From positions 68,161 to 132,160 of the forward strand of contig CAXTAT010000011.1 of the NCBI GenBank assembly GCA_964242415.1: a stretch of DNA of 64,000 nt, read 5' to 3'. Every line of letters begins with the position of its first letter. The stretch's first letter is position 1. Of the stretch, positions 1 to 7,350 are shown piece after piece. The DNA is from DASWOJ01 sp964242415 (GTDB lineage: Bacteria; Pseudomonadota; Alphaproteobacteria; Acetobacterales; Acetobacteraceae). A model generated the notes under the pieces. That model was not told the DNA's origin and did no database searches. It worked only from the letters and a program-made list of their open reading frames with translations. Both the position numbers and the translations under genes were made by a program.

Positions 1-1
1 G

Positions 2-952
2 GGGCGGCCGGACCCGGTGCTGCTGGTGGAGTGCGGGCCGGGACGCGGCACCCTGATGGCGGATGCGCTGCGGGCCGTGGCCCAAGCCGCGCCGGCGTTC
101 CGGGCGGCGCTGCGGCTGCACCTGGTGGAGACATCGCCGCGGCTGCGGGCCGAGCAGGCGCGGCGGCTGCCAGGGGCGGAGTGGCACGACAGCCTGGACA
201 CGCTGCCGCCGGGGCCGACGCTGCTGCTGGCCAACGAGTTCCTGGACGCATTGCCGATCCGGCAGTTCGTGCGGAGGGAGGACGGGTGGATGGAGCGGTT
301 CATAGCCGACGGCCGTTTCGTGGAGGCCCCCGCTGACTTCCCCCTCTCCCTCCGGGAGAGGGCCGGGGTGAGGGAAAGGCCGCCAGAACCGGCTTTGCCT
401 CAAGGCAGCACGGGGCCGGCGCTGTTGCCGGAAGGCTCTGTGTTGTCGGAAGGCTCTGCGCTTGCCGCTTCCCTCACCCCGGCCCTCTCCCGAAGGGAGA
501 GGGTGCAGGAGGTTTGCGAGGCGGCCTTGTCGGTTGCCGCCGAGTTGGCGGAGCGCGTGGCACGCGACGGCGGGGCGGCGCTGTTCCTGGATTATGGACC
601 CTCGGATAGCGCGCCCGGCGACAGCCTGCAGGCGCTGCGGGCCGGGAAGCCTGCCGACCCACTGATGGCGCCCGGCGAGGCCGACCTCACGGCGCATGTG
701 AATTTTGCCGCCCTGGCCCACGCCGCCGCCGCCGCCGCGGTGCATGGCCCGGTGCCGCAAGGCCCCTTCCTCGCGCGGCTCGGCCTGTTCCAGCGCACCG
801 GCCGCCTGGCCCAAACCCAGCCGCCCGCCAAGGCCGCCGCGCTGGTCCAGGCCGCGCAGCGCCTGGCCGAGCCGGACCGCATGGGCCGGCTGTTCAAGGC
901 GTTCGCCATCGCGCACCCTGCCCTGCCCGTCCCCGCCGGGTTCGAGCCATGA
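2..952 (+). CDS. MidA-type class I SAM-dependent methyltransferase, 5' partial, carrying an in-frame repeat insertion
   Basis: The reading frame is open from the left edge, so the N-terminus is missing. The first visible motif, ECGPGRGTLMAD, is the SAM-binding loop of the MidA/NDUFAF7 family. LLANEFLDALP and GGAALFLDYG follow, both typical of the family, whose mitochondrial members methylate an arginine in a complex I subunit. The substrate in this bacterium is unknown. Between RFVEAPAD and VQEVCEAAL the protein holds about 55 extra residues encoded by a pair of inverted REP-like repeats, which read through without a stop (LSLRERAGVRE, LTPALSRRER). The stop overlaps the pgeF start (ATGA), so the two genes are probably coupled. 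Family assignment is firm; whether the insertion is tolerated is unknown. Confidence 0.85.
   Translation, partial: GRPDPVLLVECGPGRGTLMADALRAVAQAAPAFRAALRLHLVETSPRLRAEQARRLPGAEWHDSLDTLPPGPTLLLANEFLDALPIRQFVRREDGWMERFIADGRFVEAPADFPLSLRERAGVRERPPEPALPQGSTGPALLPEGSVLSEGSALAASLTPALSRRERVQEVCEAALSVAAELAERVARDGGAALFLDYGPSDSAPGDSLQALRAGKPADPLMAPGEADLTAHVNFAALAHAAAAAAVHGPVPQGPFLARLGLFQRTGRLAQTQPPAKAAALVQAAQRLAEPDRMGRLFKAFAIAHPALPVPAGFEP
341..503. repeat. Paired inverted REP-like element, copy 1 (inside midA)
   Basis: Arm one (341-374) has a CCCTCTCCC / GGGAGAGGG stem followed by CCGGGGTGAGGG. Arm two (471-503) is its inverted counterpart, CCCTCACCCCGG followed by CCCTCTCCC and GGGAGAGGG. The interior includes an 18-bp unit repeated in tandem at 423-440 and 441-458 with one mismatch. 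The same arms occur at three other places in this window, always as a facing pair. Confidence 0.9.
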
Positions 953-1707
953 ACCCCGATGGCCCCGAGCCTCTCACCAGCGCCCGCCTGCCCGTCCGGC
1001 ACGGCTTCTTCACCCGGCGCGGCGGGGTCAGCACCGGCCCCTACGCCAGCTTGAACGGCAGCCTGTCCGGCGGCGACGCGCCGGACCTGGTGCAGGCCAA
1101 CCGGGATCGGGTGGCGCAACACCTCAGCGCCCGCACCATGCTCGGCGTCACCCAGGTGCACGGCGCGGCGGTCGCGGTCGTCACCGATCCCTGGCCCGCA
1201 GGCGCCGGCCCGCGCGCCGACGCGATGGTCACGGCCCGGCCCGGCGTCGCCCTGGGCATCATCACCGCCGACTGCACGCCCGTGCTGCTGGCCGACCCCG
1301 CGGCGGGCGTCATCGGCGCCGTCCACGCCGGCTGGCGCGGCGCGGTGGCCGGCGTGCTGGAGGCCACGGTCGCCGCCATGGTGCAGCTAGGCGCCGCCCC
1401 GGGCCGCATCGCCGCCGCCATCGGGCCATGCATCCGCCAGCCGTCCTATGAGGTCGGCGCGGACCTGCGCGACGCCGTGCTGGCGAACGACGCCGGGCAT
1501 GCCTGCTACTTCGTGGAGGGTGCCCGGCCCGGCCACTGGCAATTCGACCTGGCCGGCTATTGCGCCGCCCGCCTGGTCGGGGTGGCCGGGGTGGATACCC
1601 TGCCGGCCGACACCGCCGCCGACCCCGAGCGCTTCTTCAGCCACCGCCGCCGCACCTTGGCCGGCGGCGGGGCCATCGGCCACCAGATGTCCGCCATCGT
1701 GCTGTGA
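949..1707 (+). CDS. pgeF: Peptidoglycan editing factor PgeF (YfiH/laccase-domain family)
   Basis: This 252-aa protein matches the YfiH/PgeF family over its whole length. Family landmarks are QVHGAAVAVV, the ITADCTPVLL segment and HAGWRGAVAG, which supply the conserved His-Cys-His metal-site residues, and GPCIRQPSYEVG. PgeF hydrolyses wrongly incorporated residues from muropeptide precursors, while other family members were described as purine nucleoside phosphorylases or polyphenol oxidases. The ATG overlaps the midA stop (ATGA). The midA-pgeF pairing recurs in related alphaproteobacteria. Function is assigned by family. Confidence 0.9.
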   Translation: MNPDGPEPLTSARLPVRHGFFTRRGGVSTGPYASLNGSLSGGDAPDLVQANRDRVAQHLSARTMLGVTQVHGAAVAVVTDPWPAGAGPRADAMVTARPGVALGIITADCTPVLLADPAAGVIGAVHAGWRGAVAGVLEATVAAMVQLGAAPGRIAAAIGPCIRQPSYEVGADLRDAVLANDAGHACYFVEGARPGHWQFDLAGYCAARLVGVAGVDTLPADTAADPERFFSHRRRTLAGGGAIGHQMSAIVL

Positions 1708-1782
1708 GGCACGTCTCGGCTGTCGTGCTGTGACTCCGGTCGCCCCAGCCTTGCCAGTGAAGACATGCCGTTGCAGGCATGC

Positions 1783-1879
1783 CGTCGTTGCGAGCCGGCT
1801 TCGGCGTGGCGCTCCAGAGCCGCACGGACGGTGTTCACCCCCCTGGATTGCCACGCCGCAAGCGCGGCCCGCAATGACC
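1783..1879. repeat. About 100-bp interspersed inverted repeat (family B), copy 1
   Basis: The outer arms read GTCGTTGCGAGCCGGCTT and, at the other end, GGCCCGCAATGAC, which are near inverse complements. Inner segments GGCGTGGC and GGATTGCCACGCC also pair. The same element recurs at 19825-19923 and 21931-22028; this copy lies in the opposite orientation. It fills most of the gap between pgeF and the next small ORF. Confidence 0.8.
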
Positions 1880-1955
1880 ATGCTCCCGTCGCCGTACAAG
1901 ACCCCTGGGTTGGCTGGGTATCAGCGCAGCCGAACCATCATGCTATGAGGCTTCC

Positions 1956-2027
1956 ATGGGACCCTACTTTCTGCTGTTTGTGATCGTGTTCATGCTCGTC
2001 GGGCTGGCCACCTGTGTCTTCACCTAG
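1956..2027 (+). CDS. Candidate 23-aa hydrophobic small protein or leader peptide
   Basis: An ATG preceded by GAGG at five-base spacing opens a 24-codon frame whose product is almost entirely one membrane segment (MGPYFLLFVIVFMLVGLA, then TCVFT). Its stop lies 14 bases inside the downstream lipoprotein gene, which starts with GTG and has only a weak Shine-Dalgarno sequence. This arrangement fits translational coupling or a small membrane protein. No family was recognised and the ORF could be fortuitous. Confidence 0.4.
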   Translation: MGPYFLLFVIVFMLVGLATCVFT

Positions 2028-3018
2028 ACGGCTTCTAGGGCTGCTGGCGGCCCTGCTGGCGCTGGCGGCCTGCGGGGATCTGCCGCAGCCATTCAAGGGG
2101 CGGCCGGGCCTGCTCGCCTCCCGCCTGGCGCAGCCGCCGCCGTCGCGCCTGTCGGTCCCGGTCCCGGCCGAGTCGCTGCTGTCCGACGCCGCCGCCGCCG
2201 CCTGGGCCGGCGCGGTCGCAGAAGCCCTGGTGGCCGAGGAAATCCCCGCCAGCCCCGGCCGCCGCCGGAGCGATTGGGCGCTGATCATGTCCGCCGAGGT
2301 GCGCGGCACCCAGGTGGTGCCGACCTACACCGTGCAAAATCCGAAGGGCGAGGCACAGGGCACCGCCGAGGGCAGCGGCATTTCCACGTCCGCCTGGGCC
2401 AGCGGCGACCCTGCCGTCCTGAAGGTCGCCGCCGTGCAGGCTGCCCCGGGGATCGCCGCCCTGCTGGGCCGCATCGAGGCGGCGCGGCAGCTCAGCGACC
2501 CCAACAGCCTGATGAACCGTCCGGCCCGCATCTATTTCTCCGGCGTGACCGGCGCGCCCGGCGACGGCAACACCAGCCTGCCGGCGGTGATGCGGACGAA
2601 GATGGCCACGCTTGGCCTCGTGGTGCAGGACACCATCACCGGCGCCGACTTCACCCTGCGCGGCGAGGTCCACACCGCCAAGGGCGCCGGCAACACCACC
2701 CGGATCGAGGTCCAGTGGTTCGTGAACAACGCCGATGCTGCAGCGGCGGAGCGCGGGCGCATCGTGCAGCTAAACGAGGTGCCGCCGGGCATCTTGGACC
2801 GATACTGGGGTGACGTTGCGGTCGCGGTGGCGACCGACGCCGCGGGTGGCGTGCGCGACGTGATCCTGAACGCAGGCGCGCGGCGGCCCGATGCGACGAA
2901 GCCCGGCGCCGCCCAGGTTGGCGCCGCCCAGCCTGCTGTCCAGCCTGGCGCAACGCCGCCTGCCGCCACGCGCGCCGGCACGGGAAAGGCAGATCCTGCA
3001 GTGGCCACCAGCAAATAA
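2014..3018 (+). CDS. Putative lipoprotein of unknown function
   Basis: The 334-aa product begins MSSPRRLLGLLAALLALAAC, a signal peptide with an LAAC lipobox whose lipidated cysteine would be residue 20. The protein is therefore expected at the inner or outer membrane. The body shows no motif I recognise. The last roughly 50 residues are low-complexity Ala/Pro/Thr (PGAAQVGAAQPAVQPGATPP), like a flexible periplasmic tail. The start is GTG inside the preceding small ORF; no in-frame ATG lies near the signal peptide. It sits between pgeF and prs. Membrane targeting is well supported, function is not. Confidence 0.75.
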   Translation: MSSPRRLLGLLAALLALAACGDLPQPFKGRPGLLASRLAQPPPSRLSVPVPAESLLSDAAAAAWAGAVAEALVAEEIPASPGRRRSDWALIMSAEVRGTQVVPTYTVQNPKGEAQGTAEGSGISTSAWASGDPAVLKVAAVQAAPGIAALLGRIEAARQLSDPNSLMNRPARIYFSGVTGAPGDGNTSLPAVMRTKMATLGLVVQDTITGADFTLRGEVHTAKGAGNTTRIEVQWFVNNADAAAAERGRIVQLNEVPPGILDRYWGDVAVAVATDAAGGVRDVILNAGARRPDATKPGAAQVGAAQPAVQPGATPPAATRAGTGKADPAVATSK

Positions 3019-3133
3019 CCCAGCTTGACATGACGGCGGGGTGACAGGTGGTTCCCTCGTTGCTATGAACCGGCGGCCACCACGCCGATCCCCCTGCACC
3101 TGGCGGCGCTGCGCCACGGAACCCACCGCATCC

Positions 3134-4066
3134 ATGAAGATCATCGCCTGCAACAGCAACCGGCCGCTGGCCGAAGCGGTGGCAGCCGCGCTGCAACTCC
3201 CGCTGGCCAAGGCGTCCATCCGCCGCTTCGCCGACATGGAGGTGTTCGTCGAGATCGGGGAGAACGTACGCGGGGAGGACGTGTTCGTCGTCCAAAGCAC
3301 CTCCTACCCGGCCAACGACAACCTGATGGAGCTGCTGATCACGCTGGATGCGCTGCGCCGCGCCTCCGCCCGGCGGGTGACGGCGGTGATCCCGTACTTC
3401 GGCTATGCCCGGCAGGACCGCAAGGCGGGGCCGCGTACGCCGATCAGCGCCAAGCTGGTCGCCAACCTGATCACCGAGGCCGGGGCCAACCGGGTGCTGA
3501 CGCTGGACCTGCATGCCGGGCAAATCCAGGGCTTCTTCGACATCCCCGTCGATAACCTGTTCGCGGCGCCCTTGTTCAGTCGGGACATCAAGCAGCGGTT
3601 CGCCGGCCGGCCGCTGATGATCGTCTCCCCCGATGTGGGCGGCGTGGTGCGGGCGCGGGCGATCGCCACACGGCTCAACTGCGACCTGGCGATCATCGAC
3701 AAGCGGCGGGACCGCGCCGGCATGTCCGAGGTGATGAACGTCATCGGCGACGTGCGCGGCAAGGACTGCATCCTGGTGGACGACATCTGCGACAGCGGCG
3801 GCACGCTGTGCAACGCGGCGGAGGCGCTGGCGGCGAACGGCGCCAAATCGACCAGTGTTTACGTCACGCATGGCGTGCTGTCCGGGGGTGCGGTGGCGCG
3901 CATCGCGTCCTCGGCCATCGAGAGCATGACCATTACCGACAGCATCCTGGCGACCGAGGCGGTGCGGGTGGCGGAGAACCTGCGCCAGTTCACCATCGCC
4001 CCCATCCTGGCCGAGGCGATGCAGCGCATCTCCGACGAAAGCTCGGTCAGCAGCCTATTCGATTGA
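3134..4066 (+). CDS. prs: Ribose-phosphate pyrophosphokinase (PRPP synthetase)
   Basis: The 310-aa protein starts MKIIACNSNRPLAEAV and has the length and motifs of class I PRPP synthetases. These include RRFADMEVFVEIGENVRGEDVFVVQS, the flexible-loop region YFGYARQDRKAGPRTPIS and the PRPP-binding loop ILVDDICDSGGTLCNA. It makes PRPP from ribose 5-phosphate and ATP for nucleotide, His and Trp synthesis. The frame is open further upstream to 3041, but homology begins at the ATG at 3134, so that start is chosen. A REP-like pair lies immediately downstream. Confidence 0.95.
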   Translation: MKIIACNSNRPLAEAVAAALQLPLAKASIRRFADMEVFVEIGENVRGEDVFVVQSTSYPANDNLMELLITLDALRRASARRVTAVIPYFGYARQDRKAGPRTPISAKLVANLITEAGANRVLTLDLHAGQIQGFFDIPVDNLFAAPLFSRDIKQRFAGRPLMIVSPDVGGVVRARAIATRLNCDLAIIDKRRDRAGMSEVMNVIGDVRGKDCILVDDICDSGGTLCNAAEALAANGAKSTSVYVTHGVLSGGAVARIASSAIESMTITDSILATEAVRVAENLRQFTIAPILAEAMQRISDESSVSSLFD

Positions 4067-4121
4067 ACCACCCCAACCGGAGATTCAGGACGAGTGCATA
4101 TGGCATAAAGACCGAGCCAAC

Positions 4122-4272
4122 TCCCTCTCCCCCTTCGGGAAAGGGTTGGGGTGAGGGGGCCTTGCCCGCTGCGATACCGGGAACCATGCGCGTCGCCGGA
4201 AGCGGTTTGCCCGGGCCGGGAGCTGCGCTGCAAGACCCCCTCACCCCGGCCCTCTCCCGAAGGGGGAGAGGG
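4122..4272. repeat. Paired inverted REP-like element, copy 2
   Basis: Arm one (4122-4157) is TCCCTCTCCCCCTTCGGGA followed by AAGGGTTGGGGTGAGGG. Arm two (4237-4272) is CCCTCACCCCGGCCCTCTCC followed by CGAAGGGGGAGAGGG. The arms face each other about 80 bases apart. It occupies nearly the whole gap between prs and the glutathione S-transferase gene. Confidence 0.88.
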
Positions 4273-4334
4273 AGCAGGACGTGCCCTTTCTGCCTAGGCG
4301 ACCGCCCTACGGAACACCACACGGAGGCCATGCC

Positions 4335-4955
4335 ATGAAGCTGTACTACGCACCCGGCGCCTGCTCGATGGGCATCCACGTCGTGCTGGAGGAGATCGGC
4401 AAGCCGTATGAGGCGGTCAAGTTGGACACCCGCAGCGGCGAGACCCGGTGCCCGCCGTTCATCGACCTGAACCCCAAGGGCAAGGTGCCGACCCTGCAGC
4501 GAGACGACGGCTCCATCATCACCGAGTTCCCGGTCATCGCCCACTACCTCGCCCGAACCAACCCCGAGGCCGGGCTGCTGCCATTGGACCCCGAGGCGGA
4601 GCTGGCCGGGGCGCAGGCGATGGACTACGCCGTATCGACCATTCACATGCAGGGTTTCACCCGTCTATTCCGCCCCGGCTTCTTCAGCCCCAACGAGGCT
4701 GAGCACGACCAAGTCAAGGCGCAGGGGCGCGAGATCATCGAGAAGGGTTACGCCGTGCTGGACAAGCAGCTTGCTGGCAAGGAGTGGATCGCCGGGCCAT
4801 ACAGCATGGCCGACAGCGCCATCTTCTACGTGTCGTACTGGGGCGCCAAGCGGATGGGAATGCCGTTGCCGCCCAACCTTGCCGCGCATTTCGAGCGCAT
4901 GATGGCCCGCCCGGCCGTCCAGCGCATGATCGCCCAGGAAGGCCTGGCCGCCTGA
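4335..4955 (+). CDS. Glutathione S-transferase (beta-class-like)
   Basis: The 206-aa product begins MKLYYAPGACSMG. The cysteine at position 10 matches the catalytic/mixed-disulfide Cys of bacterial beta-class GSTs. The thioredoxin-like half contains NPKGKVPTLQRDDGSIITEF, whose cis-proline and glutathione-contact residues are in place. The helical C-terminal half follows, with the N-capping-type segment GPYSMADSAIFYVSYWG. An RBS (CGGAGG) lies 7 bases before the ATG at 4335, which sets the start. Its stop overlaps the next start by one base (TGATG). It probably acts in glutathione-dependent detoxification; the substrate is unknown. Confidence 0.9.
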   Translation: MKLYYAPGACSMGIHVVLEEIGKPYEAVKLDTRSGETRCPPFIDLNPKGKVPTLQRDDGSIITEFPVIAHYLARTNPEAGLLPLDPEAELAGAQAMDYAVSTIHMQGFTRLFRPGFFSPNEAEHDQVKAQGREIIEKGYAVLDKQLAGKEWIAGPYSMADSAIFYVSYWGAKRMGMPLPPNLAAHFERMMARPAVQRMIAQEGLAA

Positions 4956-5527
4956 TGCTCACCCCGCGCGCGTTCTGGTACCTGCGCCATGGCGAGACCG
5001 ACTGGAACGCGCGCGAGCTGTCCCAGGGCAACATCGACGTGCCGCTCAACGATGTCGGACTGGCGCAGGCGCGCACCGCGGCGGGCCTGCTGCGGACCCG
5101 CGGCATCCGCAGCGTCGTCGCCAGTCCGCTCTCCCGCGCCTACGACACCGCACGGATCGTCGCCGAGGCGGCCGGGCTGGAGGTCGAGGTGGAGGAGGGC
5201 CTGCGTGAGGTCAGCTTCGGCTCGCAGGAGGGCCAGCCGATGGCGGGCTGGTTCAACGACTGGATCGCCGGCACGATGACGCCGGACGGTGCCGAGAGCT
5301 TTGCCGACCTGCGGGTGCGGGCGGTGGGCGCCGTCAACCGCGCCCTGGCCCGACCGGCGCCCGTGCTGGTGGTGGCGCACGGCGCGCTGTTCCGCGCGCT
5401 GCGGACAGCGATGGGGCTGCTGCCGGACGTGCGCCTGGTCAATGGGGTGCCGCTGTTCTGCGAACCGGGGACGCCCCAGGAAACGCCCCAGAGGGCACCA
5501 TGGACGCTGACGCCAGCCGGGGGCTGA
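4955..5527 (+). CDS. Histidine phosphatase (phosphoglycerate mutase-like) family protein
   Basis: The 190-aa product carries the phosphoryl-acceptor motif YLRHGETDWN near the N-terminus, SPLSRAYDTARI in the middle and the second catalytic His in VLVVAHGALFRALR. These define the histidine phosphatase superfamily. The start overlaps the GST stop (TGATG), so the genes are probably co-transcribed. Members range from phosphoglycerate mutases to cobalamin and sugar-phosphate phosphatases; nothing here fixes the substrate. The C-terminus is Pro/Thr-rich and ends three bases before the next gene. Confidence 0.88.
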   Translation: MLTPRAFWYLRHGETDWNARELSQGNIDVPLNDVGLAQARTAAGLLRTRGIRSVVASPLSRAYDTARIVAEAAGLEVEVEEGLREVSFGSQEGQPMAGWFNDWIAGTMTPDGAESFADLRVRAVGAVNRALARPAPVLVVAHGALFRALRTAMGLLPDVRLVNGVPLFCEPGTPQETPQRAPWTLTPAGG

Positions 5528-5530
5528 TCC

Positions 5531-6691
5531 ATGCGCATCCTATACAGCCACCGCATCCAGTCCCGCGACGGCCAGAGCGTCCACATCGAGGAGCTGGTGG
5601 GCGCCCTGCGCGCACAGGGGCACGAGGTGCTGGTGGTGGGTCCGAGCTTCTACCAGGCGTCGGACTTCGGCGGCGAGAGCAGCACCGTCGCCCGCCTGCG
5701 CCGCCTGCTGCCCGGCGCCGCCGGGGAAGCGGCGGAGCTGGCCTACAACGTCCCGGCCTACCGCCGCCTGGCCCGCGCCTGCCGGGACTTTAAGCCGGAC
5801 CTGATCTACGAGCGCTGCAACCTGCTGTTCCTCGCCGGGACCTGGCTGGCGCGGCGGACGGGGCTGCCGCTGTACCTGGAGGTCAACTCGCCCCTTGCGG
5901 CCGAGCGCACGCAGCACGGCACGCTGCGGCTGCAACGCGTGGCCCATGCACTGGAGCGCCTGGTGTGGCGGTCGGCGACACGGGTGCTGCCGGTGACGCA
6001 GGTGCTGGCGGACGTGGTCGCGGCGGCCGGGGTGCCGCGGGACCGGTTGCGCGTGGTGCCGAACGGCGTCGTGCTGGACCGCTTTCCGGAGCAGCCGGCG
6101 CGGGCGGAGGCGACGGTGACACTAGGCTTCGTCGGTTTTGTGCGCGACTGGCACGGCATGGATGCGCTGATCCGCCAGATGGCGTCCGACCCGGCGCCGC
6201 TGCGGCTGGTGCTGGTTGGCGATGGCCCGGCCCGGCCCGGCCTGGAGGCGCTGGCGGCCGAGCTAGGCCTGGCCGACCGGGTTCGCTTCACGGGGATCGT
6301 CGAGCACGCGCTGGTGCCGGCGGCGGTGGCCGGGTTCGATATCGCGTTGCAGCCCAAGGTGGTGGCCTACGCCTCGCCGCTGAAGATTTTCGACTACATG
6401 GCCGCCGAACGCGCCATCGTCGCACCGGACCAGCCGAACATCCGCGAGATCCTGCAACACGACAACACGGCGCTGCTGTTCAACCCAGCCGATCCCGGCG
6501 CGCTGTGGCGGGCCGTCCAGCGATTGGCCGCTGACCCGGCGCTGCGTGGCCGGCTGGGCACGGCGGCCCGGGCGGAACTGGTGCGGCAGGACTACACCTG
6601 GGCCGGCAACGCGCGCCGCGTGGCAGGGTGGGCGGCGGAGGATATAGCCAAGGAGGCGGCGGGACCGATCGGCCCCGCCGTGGAAGCCTAG
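5531..6691 (+). CDS. Glycosyltransferase family 4 protein
   Basis: The 386-aa protein has the two-Rossmann GT-B layout. The N-terminal domain begins MRILYSHRIQSRDGQSVHIEEL (acceptor side, with a His-rich loop). The C-terminal nucleotide-sugar domain contains VLPVTQVLADVV, VVPNGVVLDRF, LVLVGDGPARPGLEALAAEL, SPLKIFDYMAAERAIVAPD and NIREIL, where the E of the EX7E-like segment is visible. It transfers a sugar from an activated donor to an unknown acceptor, probably in envelope glycan synthesis. It follows the phosphatase gene by 3 bases. Confidence 0.9.
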   Translation: MRILYSHRIQSRDGQSVHIEELVGALRAQGHEVLVVGPSFYQASDFGGESSTVARLRRLLPGAAGEAAELAYNVPAYRRLARACRDFKPDLIYERCNLLFLAGTWLARRTGLPLYLEVNSPLAAERTQHGTLRLQRVAHALERLVWRSATRVLPVTQVLADVVAAAGVPRDRLRVVPNGVVLDRFPEQPARAEATVTLGFVGFVRDWHGMDALIRQMASDPAPLRLVLVGDGPARPGLEALAAELGLADRVRFTGIVEHALVPAAVAGFDIALQPKVVAYASPLKIFDYMAAERAIVAPDQPNIREILQHDNTALLFNPADPGALWRAVQRLAADPALRGRLGTAARAELVRQDYTWAGNARRVAGWAAEDIAKEAAGPIGPAVEA

Positions 6692-6702
6692 CGCGTCGGA
6701 AC

Positions 6703-7050
6703 CTAGCGAGTCGGCTGGGCCGCAAGCTTGTCGATCAGTATGCCGGCTGCGTCCACGCAGGCGCGGGTCGTCTCGTTGTTGGCACATGCGATGCCGACGC
6801 TCGCGCCGTCCTTCTCGAAGCGGAAGCGTGCGGCGCGGGGGCCTTCCTGCTGCATCATGCCGTGCATGTGGCCCTCGCGCATCATACCGGGGCCGCGCAT
6901 CCGCTCACGCATCCCCTCGCCTGGCTGTGGCGGCTGGCCTGGAGCGTCGGAGGCCGGCGGCGGGGGTGCAGGCGGCGGGGACGGCTGAGCGGCAGCCAGG
7001 GTGGCGCTGCCCAGCAGGGCCATGGCGGCGAGGACAAAAGGCTTGTGCAT
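6703..7050 (-). CDS. Secreted small protein with Met/His-rich linker, unknown function
   Basis: The preferred start at 7050 gives a 115-aa product beginning MHKPFVLAAMALLGSATLAAA, a classic signal peptide. A Pro-rich stretch (SPPPAPPPP) and a Met/Arg/Gly/His segment (MRGPGMMREGHMHGMMQQEG) follow; the latter could bind metal or be a flexible linker. The C-terminal part, VGIACANNETTRACVDAAGIL, has two cysteines that could form a disulfide. The family is not recognised. It is convergent with the upstream GT4 gene. Confidence 0.65.
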   Translation of the reverse strand: MHKPFVLAAMALLGSATLAAAQPSPPPAPPPPASDAPGQPPQPGEGMRERMRGPGMMREGHMHGMMQQEGPRAARFRFEKDGASVGIACANNETTRACVDAAGILIDKLAAQPTR

Positions 7051-7180
7051 TAGTTTCTCCACAAAGCGGCGCCCGGGAAGCATGAACGGGCGCACGACTT
7101 GCTACGCCGCCGCCCCGTACCGTCCCACGCCATGCTCGGGGCTGACGCTTGTAACAAAAGGACTCCGCCAACCTGCCTGC

Positions 7181-7325
7181 TCCCTCTCCCTCCGGGAGAG
7201 GGCCGGGGTGAGGAAGGCCGAAAGGGCCGGGTTTTGCCAGGAAGGGAGCGGACCTTCTTCTGATTCGGCGGAGGTCGGCCCCTGCCGCTTCCCTCACCGT
7301 GGCCCTTTCCCAGAGAAGAAGGGGC
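7181..7325. repeat. Paired inverted REP-like element, copy 3 (one arm degenerate)
   Basis: Arm one (7181-7213) is TCCCTCTCCCTCCGGGAGAG followed by GGCCGGGGTGAGG. Arm two (7291-7325) is a decayed partner, CCCTCACCGTGGCCCTTTCC followed by an imperfect stem. The bases just outside arm two, TGCCGCTTCCCTCACC, are shared with copy 1, so the interior is also related. It fills most of the 300-base gap between two minus-strand genes. Confidence 0.8.
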
Positions 7326-7350
7326 CAGTCAGGCGGCATTGGCGCCCCGG

